Shown piece by piece: positions 62,579 to 64,000 of a stretch of DNA of 64,000 nucleotides. The notes below the pieces were generated by a model. It made no database searches. It had not been told where the DNA came from and saw only the letters and a list, made by a program, of their open reading frames with translations. The DNA is from DASVRZ01 sp038228695 (GTDB lineage: Bacteria > Verrucomicrobiota > Verrucomicrobiia > Chthoniobacterales > DASVRZ01). The stretch is from contig JBBRPA010000013.1 of the NCBI GenBank assembly GCA_038228695.1, positions 1-64,000 of the forward strand, written 5' to 3'. How positions within the stretch are numbered: position 1 is the stretch's first letter; every line of letters begins with the position of its first letter. A program made the translations under genes and the position numbers.

Positions 62579-63385
62579 ATGAATGATTTTTCCCAACTGC
62601 TCTCCCAAGGCGCAGCGCATGCGTGGTTTTTCCTGCCGACCGCGGTGTTGCTCGGCGCGCTCCACGGGTTAGAGCCGGGGCACTCGAAGACGATGATGGC
62701 GGCGTTCATCGTGGCGGTGCGCGGGACGATCGGGCAAGCGGTGTTACTGGGACTCTCAGCGGCGTTTTCGCATTCGCTGGTCATCTGGGCGCTGGCGGCG
62801 GTGGCGCTGAAATTTGGCAGTCGGTGGAATGCGGAATCGACGGAACCGTATTTCCAGATCGGGTCGGCGGTGATGATCGCAGGGCTAGCTCTTTGGATGC
62901 TCTGGCGGGTGCGGCGGGAGGCGCGCGAGGAAGCGGCGCACGAGCGGGAACATGAGGCGCATCACCACCACGGGCATGACCATGAACACGAGCATGCGGA
63001 GTATCAGGATGCCCACGAACGGGCGCACTCGCAGGAGATTGAGCAGCGGTTTGCCAATCGGCAGGTAACGACGGGGCAGATCGTGGTCTTCGGTTTGACG
63101 GGCGGGTTGCTGCCGTGTCCAGCGGCGTTTTCCATTCTGATTATCTGTCTGCAGCTCAAGCAGTTTACCCTCGGTTTTGCGATGGTGCTGGCGTTCAGTG
63201 CAGGTCTTGCACTGACGTTAGTCGCGAGCGGCACGTTGGCGGCGTGGAGTGTGCGCCATGCAGAGAAGCGTTGGAGCGGGCTGGGAAAACTGACGCGGAA
63301 GCTGCCCTATCTGTCGGTGGCGTTTCTGCTGCTGGTCGCGAGCTACATCGGGTGGCAGGGCTGGTCCGGACTAAACGCCCGTTAG
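62579..63385 (+). CDS. rcnA: RcnA-type nickel/cobalt efflux protein
   Basis: 268 residues from ATG 62579. This start aligns with the MTEF opening of E. coli RcnA; the ATG at 62567 lies in the operator. Residues 4-50 match RcnA closely (AWFFLPTAVLLGALHGLEPG, HSKTMMAAFI). A His-rich cytoplasmic loop (HHHHGHDHEHEHAEYQDAHE) binds Ni/Co. FGLTGGLLPCPAAF follows in the second half. About six to seven helices. It exports Ni(II)/Co(II) and is under the divergent CsoR/RcnR-type sensor. Confidence 0.94.
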   Translation: MNDFSQLLSQGAAHAWFFLPTAVLLGALHGLEPGHSKTMMAAFIVAVRGTIGQAVLLGLSAAFSHSLVIWALAAVALKFGSRWNAESTEPYFQIGSAVMIAGLALWMLWRVRREAREEAAHEREHEAHHHHGHDHEHEHAEYQDAHERAHSQEIEQRFANRQVTTGQIVVFGLTGGLLPCPAAFSILIICLQLKQFTLGFAMVLAFSAGLALTLVASGTLAAWSVRHAEKRWSGLGKLTRKLPYLSVAFLLLVASYIGWQGWSGLNAR

Positions 63386-63414
63386 TCAGCGATCGCCGGG
63401 GCCGAGACTTCCGA

Positions 63415-64000
63415 TTATTTCATCGCTTCCACAGCCATCACTCCCGCGCCGCGCGCCCCAGTCATGGTCGCGATGGTGTCGTTTTCCGTGATTGCTTCGC
63501 TGGTGTATTCCGGCGGCATCGGCGGTGGAATGGACTTGGTCGCTTTCGCAGCAAACTCCTCGGGGAATTTCGCGAGAAAGCTCTGTGTCGGCCAACTGCA
63601 GGCTTCGCCGAAGGCACAAATGGTCTTGCCCGCGATGTTGTCGGCCACACTTTTCAAGACAGACGGGTCCTGCTCCACTCCCCCACCCGCAACGATGCGG
63701 TCGGTGATCTTCTTCATCCAGAGGCTGCCCTCGCGGCAGGGCGTGCATTGGCCGCAGCTTTCGTGAGCGTAAAATTCATTGATGTTGTTCAGCGCCCAAA
63801 CCATGTCGCGCGAATCATCCATCACGATGACTCCGCCGGAGCCAGCCATCGAGCCAACGGCGGCGAGGGTGTCGAAATCGAGCCGGATGTCTTCGAGGCC
63901 GATCTGTTTCTCGACCATGGAGCCATCGGCGGCTTTCTCCTTCAGGGTGTATTTTTCGCCCGCACGAAGAACTTTGGCAGAGCTGCCACCGGGGATGACG
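63415..64000 (-). CDS. nuoF: NADH-quinone oxidoreductase subunit F (3' part, runs off the window)
   Basis: C-terminal 194 residues of NuoF: VIPGGSSAKVL, GGVIVMDDSRDMVW and the 4Fe-4S N3 cluster motif ESCGQCTPCREG with a later Cys in ICAFGEACSW. It belongs to the NADH dehydrogenase module of complex I. The frame is open to the right edge, so the FMN/NADH domain lies outside. After the usual end it carries an extra ~40-residue tail (KSIPPPMPPEYTSEAITEND...) of unknown use. Confidence 0.94.
   Translation of the reverse strand, partial: VIPGGSSAKVLRAGEKYTLKEKAADGSMVEKQIGLEDIRLDFDTLAAVGSMAGSGGVIVMDDSRDMVWALNNINEFYAHESCGQCTPCREGSLWMKKITDRIVAGGGVEQDPSVLKSVADNIAGKTICAFGEACSWPTQSFLAKFPEEFAAKATKSIPPPMPPEYTSEAITENDTIATMTGARGAGVMAVEAMK

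Noticed and set aside
1..64000. CRISPR array, prophage or replication origin
   Set aside because: No regularly spaced direct repeats, no phage structural genes and no DnaA-box cluster were seen on reading both strands.

Overview
The window is a gene-dense bacterial chromosome segment, roughly 57-60 % G+C by eye, with about 60 protein genes, one tRNA and no rRNA or CRISPR array. Mixed housekeeping and accessory genes on both strands argue against a phage or plasmid. A free-living Gram-negative of the Verrucomicrobiota/Planctomycetota sphere is the best guess, Verrucomicrobiota first. This is inferred from a GxxExxY-family gene inside a 'CCATTCGTGT' inverted-repeat unit, a type-2 LeuA, a Gfo/Idh-isomerase-ThuA sugar neighbourhood, a DUF2339 giant membrane protein and a YceI/DUF4412/PG-binding secretome.

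Layout. 1-8.1 kb: hydrolases, a Prc-type protease, an M16 peptidase, IspD and YqeY, ending at a truncated esterase that runs into tRNA-Ser(UGA). 8.2-18.8 kb: cell-envelope genes (PAP2 phosphatase, GT39 glycosyltransferase, DUF4412), Maf, an epimerase, a low-GC ATP-grasp gene, a sugar oxidoreductase/isomerase pair divergent from an AraC regulator, then lysA and a ThuA-domain gene. 18.9-29.4 kb: a co-directional defence island made of an SF1 (DUF2075/UvrD-like) helicase, hsdM, hsdS, a DUF4143 ATPase and hsdR (type I restriction-modification). 29.5-42.2 kb: gltB divergent from an Lrp-type regulator, YceI, then deoC with two aldehyde dehydrogenases. The second dehydrogenase is short, and a 481-bp inverted-repeat unit carrying a GxxExxY gene lies between the two. 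A DUF2339 protein follows.

42.2-57.6 kb: acpP, a novel disordered protein, recQ, a tiny Cys-rich lipoprotein, a PHP phosphatase, a gene-less copy of the inverted-repeat unit, ilvD, a Phd/RelE-type toxin-antitoxin pair, leuA, the conserved phoH-HD-ybeY set, a SprT-like protein and a cysteine desulfurase. 57.7-63.4 kb: a metal-homeostasis block with copper ATPase CopA, a Met/Cys-rich periplasmic protein, a PG-binding protein, an aquaporin with a Cys-rich tail, a CsoR/RcnR-family sensor and an RcnA-type Ni/Co exporter separated from the sensor by a G-tract operator. The window ends inside nuoF.

The strongest lead is the pair of inverted-repeat units at 36792-37272 and 48187-48325. Both lie in gaps between co-directional genes, 8 and 6 nt after the upstream stop codon. 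One carries a PD-(D/E)XK-like GxxExxY gene whose start codon lies inside the repeat; the other is gene-less. Other leads are an esterase fused to a SAM-hydrolase-like barrel, a short aldehyde dehydrogenase that ends before the catalytic domain, and a metal sensor apparently co-transcribed with a Cys-tailed aquaporin.
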